Part shown: one piece after another, positions 9,455 to 17,015 of the stretch
How the letters are laid out: each line of letters starts with the position of its first letter
Position numbering within the stretch: the first letter of the stretch is position 1
Assembly (NCBI GenBank): GCA_003023405.1
Contig: PXST01000021.1
Span: forward strand, 1-37,884
Length of the DNA: 37,884 nucleotides
Source: Halobacteriales archaeon SW_8_68_21
GTDB taxonomy: Archaea > Halobacteriota > Halobacteria > Halobacteriales > Haloferacaceae
Direction of reading: 5' to 3'
The notes under the pieces: model-generated
Seen by the model: only the letters and a program-made list of their open reading frames with translations
The model's database searches: none
What the model was told of the DNA's origin: nothing
Translations under genes and position numbers: made by a program

Positions 9455-10864
9455 ATGCGAACGCTCGTCTTCGACGGTCGGACCGGTGCCGCCGGCGACA
9501 TGATCTGCGCTGCGCTGATCGCGGCCGGTGCCGACCCCGACGCCCTCGCGCCCGTGAGCGATCGGCTCCCTGTCCGGTACGAGGTCGGGGAAACGACGAA
9601 AAACGGGATCCGAGCGACCACCGTCGACGTGTTCGTCGATGATAACGGCGATTCCGACAATGGTCGCTCTCACGACCACGCAGACGACCATGCTCACGAC
9701 CACTCCGACGGCCATGCTCACGACCACGCAGACGGCCATTCCTACGACCACACAGACGACCATGCTTACGACCACTCCGACGGTCATGCTCACGACCACG
9801 CCGACCTCAACCACACGCACGCCGAAGGAGTGGGGGTCCGCCGCAGCTACTCGGAGGTGGTCGATCTCGTCGAGTCGATGGCTCTCCCCGCCGCGGTCGA
9901 GTCGACCGCGCTCGACGCCTTCGAACTGCTCGGGCGCGCCGAGGCGTCGGTCCACGGCACCGATCTCGACGAGACCCACTTCCACGAGGTGGGCGCGGAC
10001 GACGCAATCGCCGACGTGGTCGGCGCGGCGCTGTTGCTCGCGGACCTCGACCCGGAGCGCGTGGTCACGACCCCGGTCGCCGCCGGCGGCGGCACGGTCG
10101 AGATGAGCCACGGGACCTATCCCGTCCCCGCACCCGCGACGACCGAGATCGCGACCCGCGCCGACCTCCGAATCGTCGGCGGTCCGATCGACCGTGAGCT
10201 GTTGACGCCGACCGGCGCGGCGATCCTCGGCGTGGTCGCCGAGGGCGTCGACGCGGTGCCGGACGTCTCGATCGAACGCGCTGGCTACGGGGCCGGCGAC
10301 GCCGGCTTCGAGCGGTACCCCAACGTCCTCCGCGCGCTCGTCGGTGACGGCGAGCGGGCGAGCGAGGTGAGCGGTGAGGACGGGGGTGCGCTCGTCCACG
10401 ACGACGTCGCCGTCTTGGAGACGAACCTCGACGACGCTGCGCCCGAAGTCCTCGGCGGCCTCCACGAGAGCCTCTCACGCGCCGGCGCACGGGACGTGAC
10501 GGTCGTCCCGACGGCGATGAAGAAGTCGCGGCCCGGCCACCTCGTGAAGGTGATCTGTAAACCGGCCGACGCGGCGGCGGTCGCCGAACGCCTCGCCCGC
10601 GAGACCGGCACGCTCGGGGTACGTCAGTCCGGCGCGAGCCACCGCTGGATCGCCGAGCGCGAGTTCGAGACGGCGACGATCCGCGTCGACGGCGCGGGTC
10701 ACGAGGTGGCCGTGAAGGTCGCCTCGACGACCGAGGGCGACGTGTACGACGTCAGCGGGGAGTACGACGACGCGGCCGCGGTCGCGGAGGCGACCGGCCT
10801 TCCGGTCCGCGAGGTGCTGCGGCGGGCCGAGAACGTCGTCCGGGAGCGGCTGGGCGACGAGTAG
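9455..10864 (+). CDS. larC: LarC-type nickel-pincer cofactor synthesis protein with His-rich insert
   Basis: A protein of 469 residues. LarC inserts nickel into the pyridinium bisthiocarboxylate cofactor of lactate racemase and related LarA enzymes. Family hallmarks are the N-terminal MRTLVFDGRTGAAGDMICAA, the middle segments THFHEVGADDAIADVVG, LLTPTGAAIL and GYGAGDAGFERYPNVLR, and the C-terminal VLETNLDDAAPEVLGG. An insert at about residues 70-127 is made of eight-residue repeats rich in His and Asp (HDHADDHA, HDHSDGHA and variants) and ends in HTHAEGVGVRRSYSEV. It is likely a metal-binding or nickel-storage segment; this is inferred from composition. The ATG at 9455 was chosen because a TATA-like box (9423-9430) is centred 28 nt upstream and the N-terminus matches the family start. 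larA, larB and larE are not in the window. Confidence 0.92.
   Translation: MRTLVFDGRTGAAGDMICAALIAAGADPDALAPVSDRLPVRYEVGETTKNGIRATTVDVFVDDNGDSDNGRSHDHADDHAHDHSDGHAHDHADGHSYDHTDDHAYDHSDGHAHDHADLNHTHAEGVGVRRSYSEVVDLVESMALPAAVESTALDAFELLGRAEASVHGTDLDETHFHEVGADDAIADVVGAALLLADLDPERVVTTPVAAGGGTVEMSHGTYPVPAPATTEIATRADLRIVGGPIDRELLTPTGAAILGVVAEGVDAVPDVSIERAGYGAGDAGFERYPNVLRALVGDGERASEVSGEDGGALVHDDVAVLETNLDDAAPEVLGGLHESLSRAGARDVTVVPTAMKKSRPGHLVKVICKPADAAAVAERLARETGTLGVRQSGASHRWIAEREFETATIRVDGAGHEVAVKVASTTEGDVYDVSGEYDDAAAVAEATGLPVREVLRRAENVVRERLGDE
9671..9805 (+). repeat. 24-bp tandem repeat coding the His/Asp-rich insert of LarC
   Basis: Five full units and one partial unit of 24 nt start at 9671, 9695, 9719, 9743, 9767 and 9791. 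Each encodes a version of (H/Y)DH(A/S/T)D(D/G)H(A/S). Differences between units are mostly synonymous or conservative, so the array is probably under protein-level selection yet able to change length by slippage in steps of eight residues. Confidence 0.9.
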
Positions 10865-10941
10865 CCGAATGGGAGAAGGGGGACGTAGCGGAACGGGAGA
10901 GAGGAAACGGAACGGGAGCGGAGGTGGACGCGACCGCCCCG

Positions 10942-11213
10942 TCAGTCGGACAGGTCGACCCGTCCGACGCGCTCGGGGTCGACGCCGAACCCGTCGGCGA
11001 GTCGGTCGGCGACGACGGCCGGTGCTGGCGGGTCCGAACCGTGGTGTCGTTCAGGCCGGGCTGTAGCCCGGCGATCTCAAGCTCTTCGACGGTGATGCCG
11101 TCGATTCGCTCGATCTGTGCTCTCGTGCCGGCGACGAGGTCGCCGGTCGCCGCCTCGGAGACCCGGACGGAGACCGTCGCCTCGACGGACGGCGTGTGAC
11201 TGGCTGCTGCCAT
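10942..11213 (-). pseudogene. Small conserved-looking gene with a one-base frame break
   Basis: From ATG 11213 the frame gives a good protein start, with SVEATVSVRVSEAATGDLV, GTRAQIERIDGI, VEELEIAGLQPGLNDTTV. After that the frame becomes Ser/Pro/Thr-rich nonsense. The neighbouring frame continues coherently with PAVVADRLADGFGVDPERVG, then RVDLSD and a TGA at 10942-10944. Joining the two needs one extra base near 11030-11045, giving about 90 residues. The function is unknown. Codon use in both halves is that of the surrounding chromosome. It is convergent with larC, whose stop is 77 bp away. The break may be a sequencing error or a recent mutation. Confidence 0.6.
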
Positions 11214-11794
11214 ACTCCCTCGCCGCGAGTCGAACGCGGCGCGGACGGCGTCGCGGGACGACCGGTCGGCGAGACCGACCGGCCTCGCGGGTCCGCGTCC
11301 CCGAGCGCCGGGCGACGGGAGTCGTCGCTGACGCCCGCGAGGGACACGGTCGCGGCCCGACGGGCGTGACGGACAGCGTAGGCTGGAGAGAACGGGGATC
11401 TGGTCCGTCCCGCGGGGAAACCTCCCCAGCCGACGCGCGTCACGCGGTCGGGCGGACGGACCGTGGGTTCGGAGTCCCGTAGCCGATACCCGTCCACCCG
11501 AGGAACGCGACGCTCGCGGACCGAACGAGCATCGGGGGGATGAAACGGGTCATTTGAGGCTCCGGCGGCGCGTACTGCGCCGTTGACGACACCGTGGGCA
11601 GGTTTCGTATTAAAATTATGTTGGCTATGCTACCACATGCCATGACAGGTGTGCGCGAGCAGATCCGGGATCTGTCGCGGTCGCGGTCTCGGCGGAGAAC
11701 GCGTTCGAGACGGCCACAGCCGGCGGGTTCCGTCGACGCCGAGACGACAAACCTATGCCGGCCGCCCGACCAATCTACCATACCACGCGTCTCC
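11214..11794. other. Intergenic stretch between the small frameshifted gene and aspS
   Basis: No gene is well supported here. A possible 37-codon frame on the minus strand is listed separately. An AT-rich patch at 11609-11620 (GTATTAAAATTA) is the only promoter-like sequence and could serve either direction. A start [11 protein letters not shown] at 11641 and an out-of-frame run [17 protein letters not shown] just after it look protein-like but have no common open frame or stop before aspS. Confidence 0.5.
11440..11553 (-). CDS. Possible 37-aa membrane-type small protein (uncertain)
   Basis: The frame MTRFIPPMLVRSASVAFLGW followed by TGIGYGTPNPRSVRPTA has a hydrophobic middle, no Arg-rich shadow composition, and 33 of 38 codons ending in G or C. 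It has no clear TATA box at the leaderless distance; the AT-rich patch at 11609-11620 is about 60 nt upstream. It is too short to assign and could be a chance frame. Confidence 0.25.
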   Translation of the reverse strand: MTRFIPPMLVRSASVAFLGWTGIGYGTPNPRSVRPTA

Positions 11795-13099
11795 ATGATC
11801 GAGCGAATTCACACGTCGGACGTCGAACCGGACGCGGACGAGGTCGCTATCGCCGGCCACGTCCACGAGATCCGCGACCTCGGTGGGCTGGTCTTCCTCA
11901 TCGTGCGCGACCGCGAGGGCCTCATCCAGATCGTCTTCAAAGAGGAGCGCGAGCCGGAGCTGTTCGAGGCCGTTCAGGACGTCGGGGCCGAGGACATCGT
12001 CCACATCGTAGGCGAACCGCTGGAGAGCGACCAGGCCCCCGGCGGCGTCGAGATCGCGCCCGCGGAGTACGAGGTCATCGACGAGGCGGACTCCCCGCTG
12101 CCCCTGGAGATCTCGAAGGACATCGAGGTCGACCTCTCGACCCGCCTCGATAACCGCGCGCTCGACCTCCGGAAGCCGGAGACGCTCGCGGTGTTCTCCC
12201 TTCGCTCCGAGCTGGTCACCGCGATGGAGGAGTGGTTCGACGACGAGGGGTTCGTCGACATCAAGACCCCCCTCATCTCGAAGGGCGGCGCTGAGGGGGG
12301 CGCGGAGCTGTTCCCGATCCTGTATTACAACCAGGACGCCTTCCTCTCGCAGAGCCCGCAGCTGTACAAGCAGATGCTGATGGCCTCCGGCTACGAGGCC
12401 GTCTACGAGACGGGGACCGCGTTCCGTGCGGAGGACTTTGCGACCTCCCGTCACGTCTCTGAGATCGCGATGTTCGACGTGGAATTGGCGTACGTCGACG
12501 ACCACGACGACGTGATGGACGTCCAAGAGGAGTCGCTGCGGTACGCGCTCCGCGAGGTCGCCGAGAACGCCGAGCGCGAACTCGACCTCCTCGACGTGGA
12601 CTTGGAAGTCCCCGAAGACGACTTCCCGCGGATCACCTTCGACGAGGCGCTCGACGTCTTGGAGACCGAGTACGGACACTTCCCGGACGACCCGACCGAC
12701 CTCGACACGAAAGGCGAGAAGCTGCTGGGCGAGCACTTCGAGGAGCAGGGGCATTCCGCGTTCTTCGTCGTCGGCTACCCCGACGAGAAGTTCTACTACA
12801 TGCAAGATGTCCCCGAAGACGACATCGCCTCGCGGAAGTTCGATCTCATCTACAAGGGACAGGAGCTCTCTTCCGGCGGCCAGCGCGAACACGACGTCGA
12901 GCGCATGGTCGAAGTCATGGAAGCGGAGGGCGTCGAGACCGCGAACTTCGAGTTCTACATCGAGGCGTTGAGCTACGGGACCCCCCCGCACGGCGGCTAC
13001 GGGCTGGGCATCGACCGTCTCGTCCAGAAGGTCGCCGACCTCGATAACATCAAGGAAGCGATCATGTTCCCGCGCGACCCGAACCGGCTGGAGCCCTGA
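11795..13099 (+). CDS. aspS: Aspartyl-tRNA synthetase (archaeal type)
   Basis: A protein of 434 residues, the usual length of the archaeal/eukaryal-type enzyme, which lacks the bacterial GAD insert. It charges tRNA-Asp (in many archaea also tRNA-Asn) with aspartate in the cytosol. An OB-fold anticodon-binding domain fills about residues 1-100 ([20 protein letters not shown]). The class II catalytic core follows: [41 protein letters not shown], motif 2 [20 protein letters not shown], and motif 3 [14 protein letters not shown]. Whether it is discriminating or also makes Asp-tRNA-Asn cannot be decided from the window. The ATG at 11795 ([10 protein letters not shown]) was chosen over the longer frame because the upstream part is Arg/Ser-rich and unlike any synthetase. 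Confidence 0.96.
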   Translation: MIERIHTSDVEPDADEVAIAGHVHEIRDLGGLVFLIVRDREGLIQIVFKEEREPELFEAVQDVGAEDIVHIVGEPLESDQAPGGVEIAPAEYEVIDEADSPLPLEISKDIEVDLSTRLDNRALDLRKPETLAVFSLRSELVTAMEEWFDDEGFVDIKTPLISKGGAEGGAELFPILYYNQDAFLSQSPQLYKQMLMASGYEAVYETGTAFRAEDFATSRHVSEIAMFDVELAYVDDHDDVMDVQEESLRYALREVAENAERELDLLDVDLEVPEDDFPRITFDEALDVLETEYGHFPDDPTDLDTKGEKLLGEHFEEQGHSAFFVVGYPDEKFYYMQDVPEDDIASRKFDLIYKGQELSSGGQREHDVERMVEVMEAEGVETANFEFYIEALSYGTPPHGGYGLGIDRLVQKVADLDNIKEAIMFPRDPNRLEP

Positions 13100-13375
13100 G
13101 CGCGGCGACCCACTCGACGGGGCGAATCTTTGGCCGGACCGAGCTACGAACTGCGTCGCGCGCGACCAAACGCCGATTCCCGACGCGATCCGCGGCCCAC
13201 CCTCATTCGCGGTCGTTTCGCCGGCTCTTTTATAAACCGACGCGTCGCTTCGCGTCTCACCCCTCGATCTCGGTCGCTGAGCCGTCTACAAGCGGTTAAA
13301 CCGAGTAAAATCGGGCGTAACTCGGCTGAATGGATTGCGTCATTCAAGTGTATCCGGATCCGAGCAGAAGTCGCA

Positions 13376-13678
13376 ATGAACGTCATTCGAACCACGCTGA
13401 TAGCGGCCATCGCCGCCGTGGTACTGATCGGGACTGGTGCGGCCGCCGGTGCCGTCGCGGCGACTCCCGGCCCGGGCGACGCGCCCAGCGAGGCCGGGCC
13501 GCCGAGCGACCTCCCGGATCAGGTTCCGGACTTCGTCGGCGACCTGCTGAGTAGCGTGAACGAGTTCCTCTCCGGCGACGTCGACGACCTCGGCGAGACT
13601 GTGAGCGACATCGCCGGTACCGGTGCCGACGACGGCGACTCCTCCGGCGGAGACGACGTGGACGAGGGGAGAGCGTAA
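13376..13678 (+). CDS. Small exported Asp/Gly-rich protein (100 aa)
   Basis: The first 30 residues (MNVIRTTLIAAIAAVVLIGT, then AAAGAVAA) form a clear Sec-type signal peptide or N-terminal membrane anchor. The mature part has a short helical region (DQVPDFVGDLLSSVNEFLSG) and a disordered acidic tail (DDGDSSGGDDVDEG). No domain is recognised. The stop is one base before the GTG of the lipoprotein gene, so the two are almost certainly one operon. A weak TATA-like TTCAAG (13343-13348) is about 30 nt upstream. The upstream extension of the frame is Arg/Ser-rich and was left out. Confidence 0.75.
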   Translation: MNVIRTTLIAAIAAVVLIGTGAAAGAVAATPGPGDAPSEAGPPSDLPDQVPDFVGDLLSSVNEFLSGDVDDLGETVSDIAGTGADDGDSSGGDDVDEGRA

Positions 13679-13679
13679 C

Positions 13680-14408
13680 GTGACGGACCGAACGCCCAAC
13701 CTCGACATCGACCGGCGGACGTACCTGCGGGCGACCGGCGTCGCCGCGCTCGGCTCCGTCGGACTCGCCGGCTGCGTCGGTCGCGCGACCGGCACGCTCG
13801 CGACGCAGGTGACCGACCAGCCCGCCGACATCGGCGACTTCGAGTCGCTCGTCGTCACCGTCGAGGGGTTCTGGCTCGGACCGGAGGGTGCCCGGCCGGA
13901 GTCGGACGGCGACGGCGGGGACGAGAGCGACGGCAACGAAACCGATGCCGACGGCAACGAGACGGACGGCGGGAACGAGACCGACGACGAGGCGGACGTT
14001 CCTGGCCGCGAGTATCACGAGTTCGACGAGCCGCGGGAGGCCGACCTCGTCGAGCTCCAGAACGGGGAGACCCAGCTGATCGACGAGCGCGAACTGGAGA
14101 CCGGAGAGTACCCGTACCTCCAGCTCGACGTGTCCGCGGCCGACGGGACGCTCACCGACGGCACCGAGGCCGCCGTCGACCTCCCAGGCAACGCGCCGCT
14201 GAAGTTCAACGAGGCGTTCGAGGTCCGCGAGAACACGCAGACGACGTTCACCGCGGACTTCGCGCCGGTGCTTCGGGGGAATGGTCGATACCTCCTCCGA
14301 CCGGTACCGAGCGGGATCGAAGTCGAGTACAGTGACGCCGAGGACTCGGACGGCTCAGACGGTTCGGATGACTCCGGATCGAGCGGCGGCAACACTTCGG
14401 ACGCCTGA
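13680..14408 (+). CDS. DUF4382-domain Tat lipoprotein
   Basis: A protein of 242 residues starting at the GTG at 13680, one base after the previous stop. The N-terminus has a twin-arginine motif (DIDRRTYLRATG), a hydrophobic stretch and a lipobox LAGC, so it is probably exported by Tat and lipid-anchored outside the cell. The body fits DUF4382: VTDQPADIGDFESLVVTVEG, then YHEFDEPREADLVELQNGET, YPYLQLDVSAADG, and a final FAPVLRGNGRYLLRPVPSG. An Asp/Glu/Asn/Gly-rich insert (roughly residues 70-103) and a Ser/Asp-rich tail are low-complexity. The function of DUF4382 is not established. It appears translationally linked to the small exported protein upstream. Confidence 0.85.
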   Translation: MTDRTPNLDIDRRTYLRATGVAALGSVGLAGCVGRATGTLATQVTDQPADIGDFESLVVTVEGFWLGPEGARPESDGDGGDESDGNETDADGNETDGGNETDDEADVPGREYHEFDEPREADLVELQNGETQLIDERELETGEYPYLQLDVSAADGTLTDGTEAAVDLPGNAPLKFNEAFEVRENTQTTFTADFAPVLRGNGRYLLRPVPSGIEVEYSDAEDSDGSDGSDDSGSSGGNTSDA

Positions 14409-14696
14409 CGGCGCGCATTCCCACGGTCCCCCGTTGGAGCCGCGGTCGCATCGCGGCTTCGGGGTCAGGGCTGGGTTTCGGTTCCCGGGGTTCGGGGACC
14501 GGGGGAGTGCGCGTTGCGTCGCGGTTGGTCCCCGCGTCGAGGGTCAGAGGCACACGACCCCACGATCGCCCGCGCCACACGCCCGGGCGGTCCCGTTCTC
14601 ACCGATTCGGAGCGACCCGTTTTTCGACTCGCATCTCGTCGTGATCTCTCGTCGTAGTCGCTCGCTGTCCGCCCGTTGACCGCTCGCGGAACCCCG

Positions 14697-15392
14697 TCAG
14701 GCCGAGGCCGCTGTGTCGGTGGTGACGAAGGTCCGATAGAGCGGCCCGACGAGCACCAGCGCCCCCACTGCGGCCATTCCGAGGATCACGGTCGGGTCGA
14801 CGAGCGACCCGCCGGTCGTCGCGAGGCGGTCGAGCGAGACGCCGACCGCGACCCCGCAGAGGACCCACGGTAGTTCGCCGAGCGCGGTGCCGATCATGAA
14901 CGACCGGGCCTCGACGCCGGCAGCCGCGGCCCCGACCGTCACCGCGTCGGAGGGAAGCGGCAGCAGGCGGCTTCCGGTCACGGCGCGCACGCTTCCCGAC
15001 TCCGCGGCGAACCGCTCGCCGTTGCGACAGAGCCGGTCGGCGAGTCCGGACTCCTCGCGGCCGTCCGACGGGTCGCGGAGCCGGAGTCGCCCAGCCCGAG
15101 CGAGCGCGTACGGCGGGAGAGAGGTGGCGACGACGACCGCGAGCGCGAAGGGGATTCCGACCCACCCGTACCCGAGGCCGACGACGGCAGCGAGGAGGGT
15201 CGTCGGCCACGCGAGAAGGGGTCTGACGGCCGCGAGCGCGACGACGGCGACTCCGAAGCGGACCGGGTCGTCCGCGAGCCACCGGAGCCGCGAGAGCGCG
15301 GCCTCGGGAGACGCCGCGAGCGCGAGCGCCGCCAGCGCGGCGACGACGATGCCCGCGACCGCGTACCGCCCGACCGTCGACCGGCGATTCAC
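14697..15392 (-). CDS. TVP38/TMEM64-type (VTT/DedA-like) membrane protein
   Basis: A protein of 231 residues with about five to six hydrophobic segments. Characteristic features are PLLAWPTTLLAAVVGLGYGW followed by a re-entrant-looking region, and later GSRLLPLPSDAVTVGAAAAG followed by SFMIGTALGELPWVLCG, the pattern of the VTT (SNARE-associated/DedA) domain. Relatives elsewhere are tied to lipid scrambling or undecaprenyl-phosphate transport; no substrate can be assigned here. A GTTTACC box near 15418 is centred about 26 nt before the ATG. Its 5' end faces the 3' end of the next membrane-protein gene on the same strand, 48 bp away, but it has its own promoter. Confidence 0.82.
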   Translation of the reverse strand: MNRRSTVGRYAVAGIVVAALAALALAASPEAALSRLRWLADDPVRFGVAVVALAAVRPLLAWPTTLLAAVVGLGYGWVGIPFALAVVVATSLPPYALARAGRLRLRDPSDGREESGLADRLCRNGERFAAESGSVRAVTGSRLLPLPSDAVTVGAAAAGVEARSFMIGTALGELPWVLCGVAVGVSLDRLATTGGSLVDPTVILGMAAVGALVLVGPLYRTFVTTDTAASA

Positions 15393-15440
15393 GCTCTCGC
15401 GTCCGCGGGCGTCCGGTAAACGCTTTGTGGGTCCTGTCGC

Positions 15441-15968
15441 TCACTCCTCGACGAACGCCGCTCGGAACGACTCCGAGAGGTGTTCGCGCTGCCAGGCCGC
15501 GACGGCCTCCTCGCCCAGCAGGCTCGCCCACGCGGTCAGGACGCCGGCACACAGGACGAGACCGGGAACGACGAGGACAGCGGCCTCGACGAACAGCGTC
15601 GGGCGGAAGAGGAAGAAGCCGACCCGGTCGGCGAGCGCGTCCCACGCCGGGCCGAAGGCGGTCCAGCGAAACGCGAAGGGGACCACCGCCACCGTCGCGA
15701 TCGGATACGCGACGATGTCCGTCACCGGACCGCCCTTCCCGCAGACGAACGCCAGCGCGTAGAACCCCCAGCAGGCAAGCGAGGCGAACGCCCCGGCGAC
15801 CCGCTGGGGACCGACCGGCTCCCCGTGACCCAGCGCCGCCAGTCCGAAGAACGCCGCTGTCGCGCCGACGTACCCGATCAGACACGCGAGCACGCCCCCG
15901 GCGAGGACGAGCGCGTGTTCGGTCCGCGACTGTCCGGCGAACGGGGCCAGCCCCAGCGGAACGTTCAT
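15441..15968 (-). CDS. Haloarchaeal membrane protein of unknown function (175 aa)
   Basis: The protein has four to five hydrophobic segments (VLAGGVLACLIGYVGATAAF; RVAGAFASLACWGFYALAFV; DIVAYPIATVAVVPFAF; TLFVEAAVLVVPGLVLCAGV) and a short cytosolic-looking tail ending AAFVEE. No catalytic motif or known family is recognised. A CTTCAA element near 15996 sits 28 nt upstream of the ATG, supporting the start. It is divergent from nothing: nadK upstream is also on the minus strand and ends 47 bp away. Relation to the VTT protein downstream is only positional. Confidence 0.72.
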   Translation of the reverse strand: MNVPLGLAPFAGQSRTEHALVLAGGVLACLIGYVGATAAFFGLAALGHGEPVGPQRVAGAFASLACWGFYALAFVCGKGGPVTDIVAYPIATVAVVPFAFRWTAFGPAWDALADRVGFFLFRPTLFVEAAVLVVPGLVLCAGVLTAWASLLGEEAVAAWQREHLSESFRAAFVEE

Positions 15969-16014
15969 CGACCGGGATTCCGGCCGGCCGGGGATTGAAG
16001 CTTGCGCGTCCGGG

Positions 16015-16842
16015 TCACGACAGTTTCCCGAGCGCCTCGAAGAAGTCCGAGGGCGGTCCCGCGATCTGTATCGGCGGTGCGGTCCGCTCGATGGCCACCT
16101 CGACCGGACCGTCGAGCGAGGCGGTGTCGCGGCCGTCGCTGACCACGGTCGCGCCCGCCTCGTCAGGGACCGAGACCGTGACGGTCGCGTCTGTGTCCAC
16201 CACGAGCGGGGGCATCCCCCCCTCGGCGACCATCTCGTTGACGACGATCCCGTCCACCTCGGGGTGGATCAGCGGGCCGCGCTCGGAGAGGTTGTACGCG
16301 GTCGACCCCGTCGGCGTGGCGACGAGGACGCCGTCGGCGTGCCCGCCGGCGTACCGCGACCCGTCGACGCACACCTGATACTCGATCCCGCCGCCCGGAC
16401 CGCGGCGGTCGCCCTGGACGACCACCTCGTTTGCGGCCGGCGTCGAGGTCCAGTCGCCCGCGCTGGCGGCGAGCCGCGGGGCCTCGCGGACCTCCACCCC
16501 GCCGTCGCGGAACGACCGGATCTCGGCGCGGAGCGCGGCGGTGGCGTCGCTCGGAGAGACCGCGTTGAGGAATCCGACCTCCCCGAGGTTCACCCCGACG
16601 ATCGGCGTGTCTCCGGCGTTGCGCGCGACGAACAGGAACGTCCCGTCGCCGCCGACGGCGACCACCAAGTCGCAGTCGCCGAACGCGTCGACCGGGCGGG
16701 CGTCGTCGCCGGCGTCGAGCGCCCCGGCGGTCTCCTCGTCGAGCCAGACCGCCTCGCCCGCATCGACGACGGCGTCCCTGAGCGTCGCCGCGAGCGACGC
16801 CGCCCGCTCGCTGCCCTTTCGCGCCACGATGCCCACTTGCAT
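16015..16842 (-). CDS. nadK: NAD kinase
   Basis: A protein of 275 residues that phosphorylates NAD to NADP in the cytosol. Motifs: VVAVGGDGTFLFVARN (the GGDGT phosphate-binding loop), GVNLGEVGFLNAVSP, AANEVVVQ (the NE/D motif), and DGVLVATPTGSTAYNLSERG with the GSTAY segment. The ATG at 16842 was chosen because a TTTTAC box (16866-16872) is centred 27 nt upstream and the N-terminus MQVGIVARKGSERA matches the family; the longer open frame upstream is an Arg-rich shadow of the KaiC-like gene. It is divergent from that KaiC-like gene with about 170 bp between them. Confidence 0.95.
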   Translation of the reverse strand: MQVGIVARKGSERAASLAATLRDAVVDAGEAVWLDEETAGALDAGDDARPVDAFGDCDLVVAVGGDGTFLFVARNAGDTPIVGVNLGEVGFLNAVSPSDATAALRAEIRSFRDGGVEVREAPRLAASAGDWTSTPAANEVVVQGDRRGPGGGIEYQVCVDGSRYAGGHADGVLVATPTGSTAYNLSERGPLIHPEVDGIVVNEMVAEGGMPPLVVDTDATVTVSVPDEAGATVVSDGRDTASLDGPVEVAIERTAPPIQIAGPPSDFFEALGKLS

Positions 16843-17015
16843 AAAAGGACCATCCCCGTCCCTCGGTAAAAGCGTGCGGACATCGGCGAACCGGGGCAGG
16901 CGTCGTGAACGGCGGGCCGTGCGGGGTTCTCGAAAGCTGAAGCGTCGCCGGAAAGTTTCAAGCCGCTCGGCCGCGTTACTCGGCCTATGTCGACTCCCCA
17001 CGGGCGGCGGAAACG

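Noticed and set aside
11641..11794. [11 protein letters not shown] followed in another frame by [17 protein letters not shown] before aspS
   Set aside because: No single open frame joins the two parts and no stop precedes aspS; it may be a decayed remnant, but evidence is too weak.
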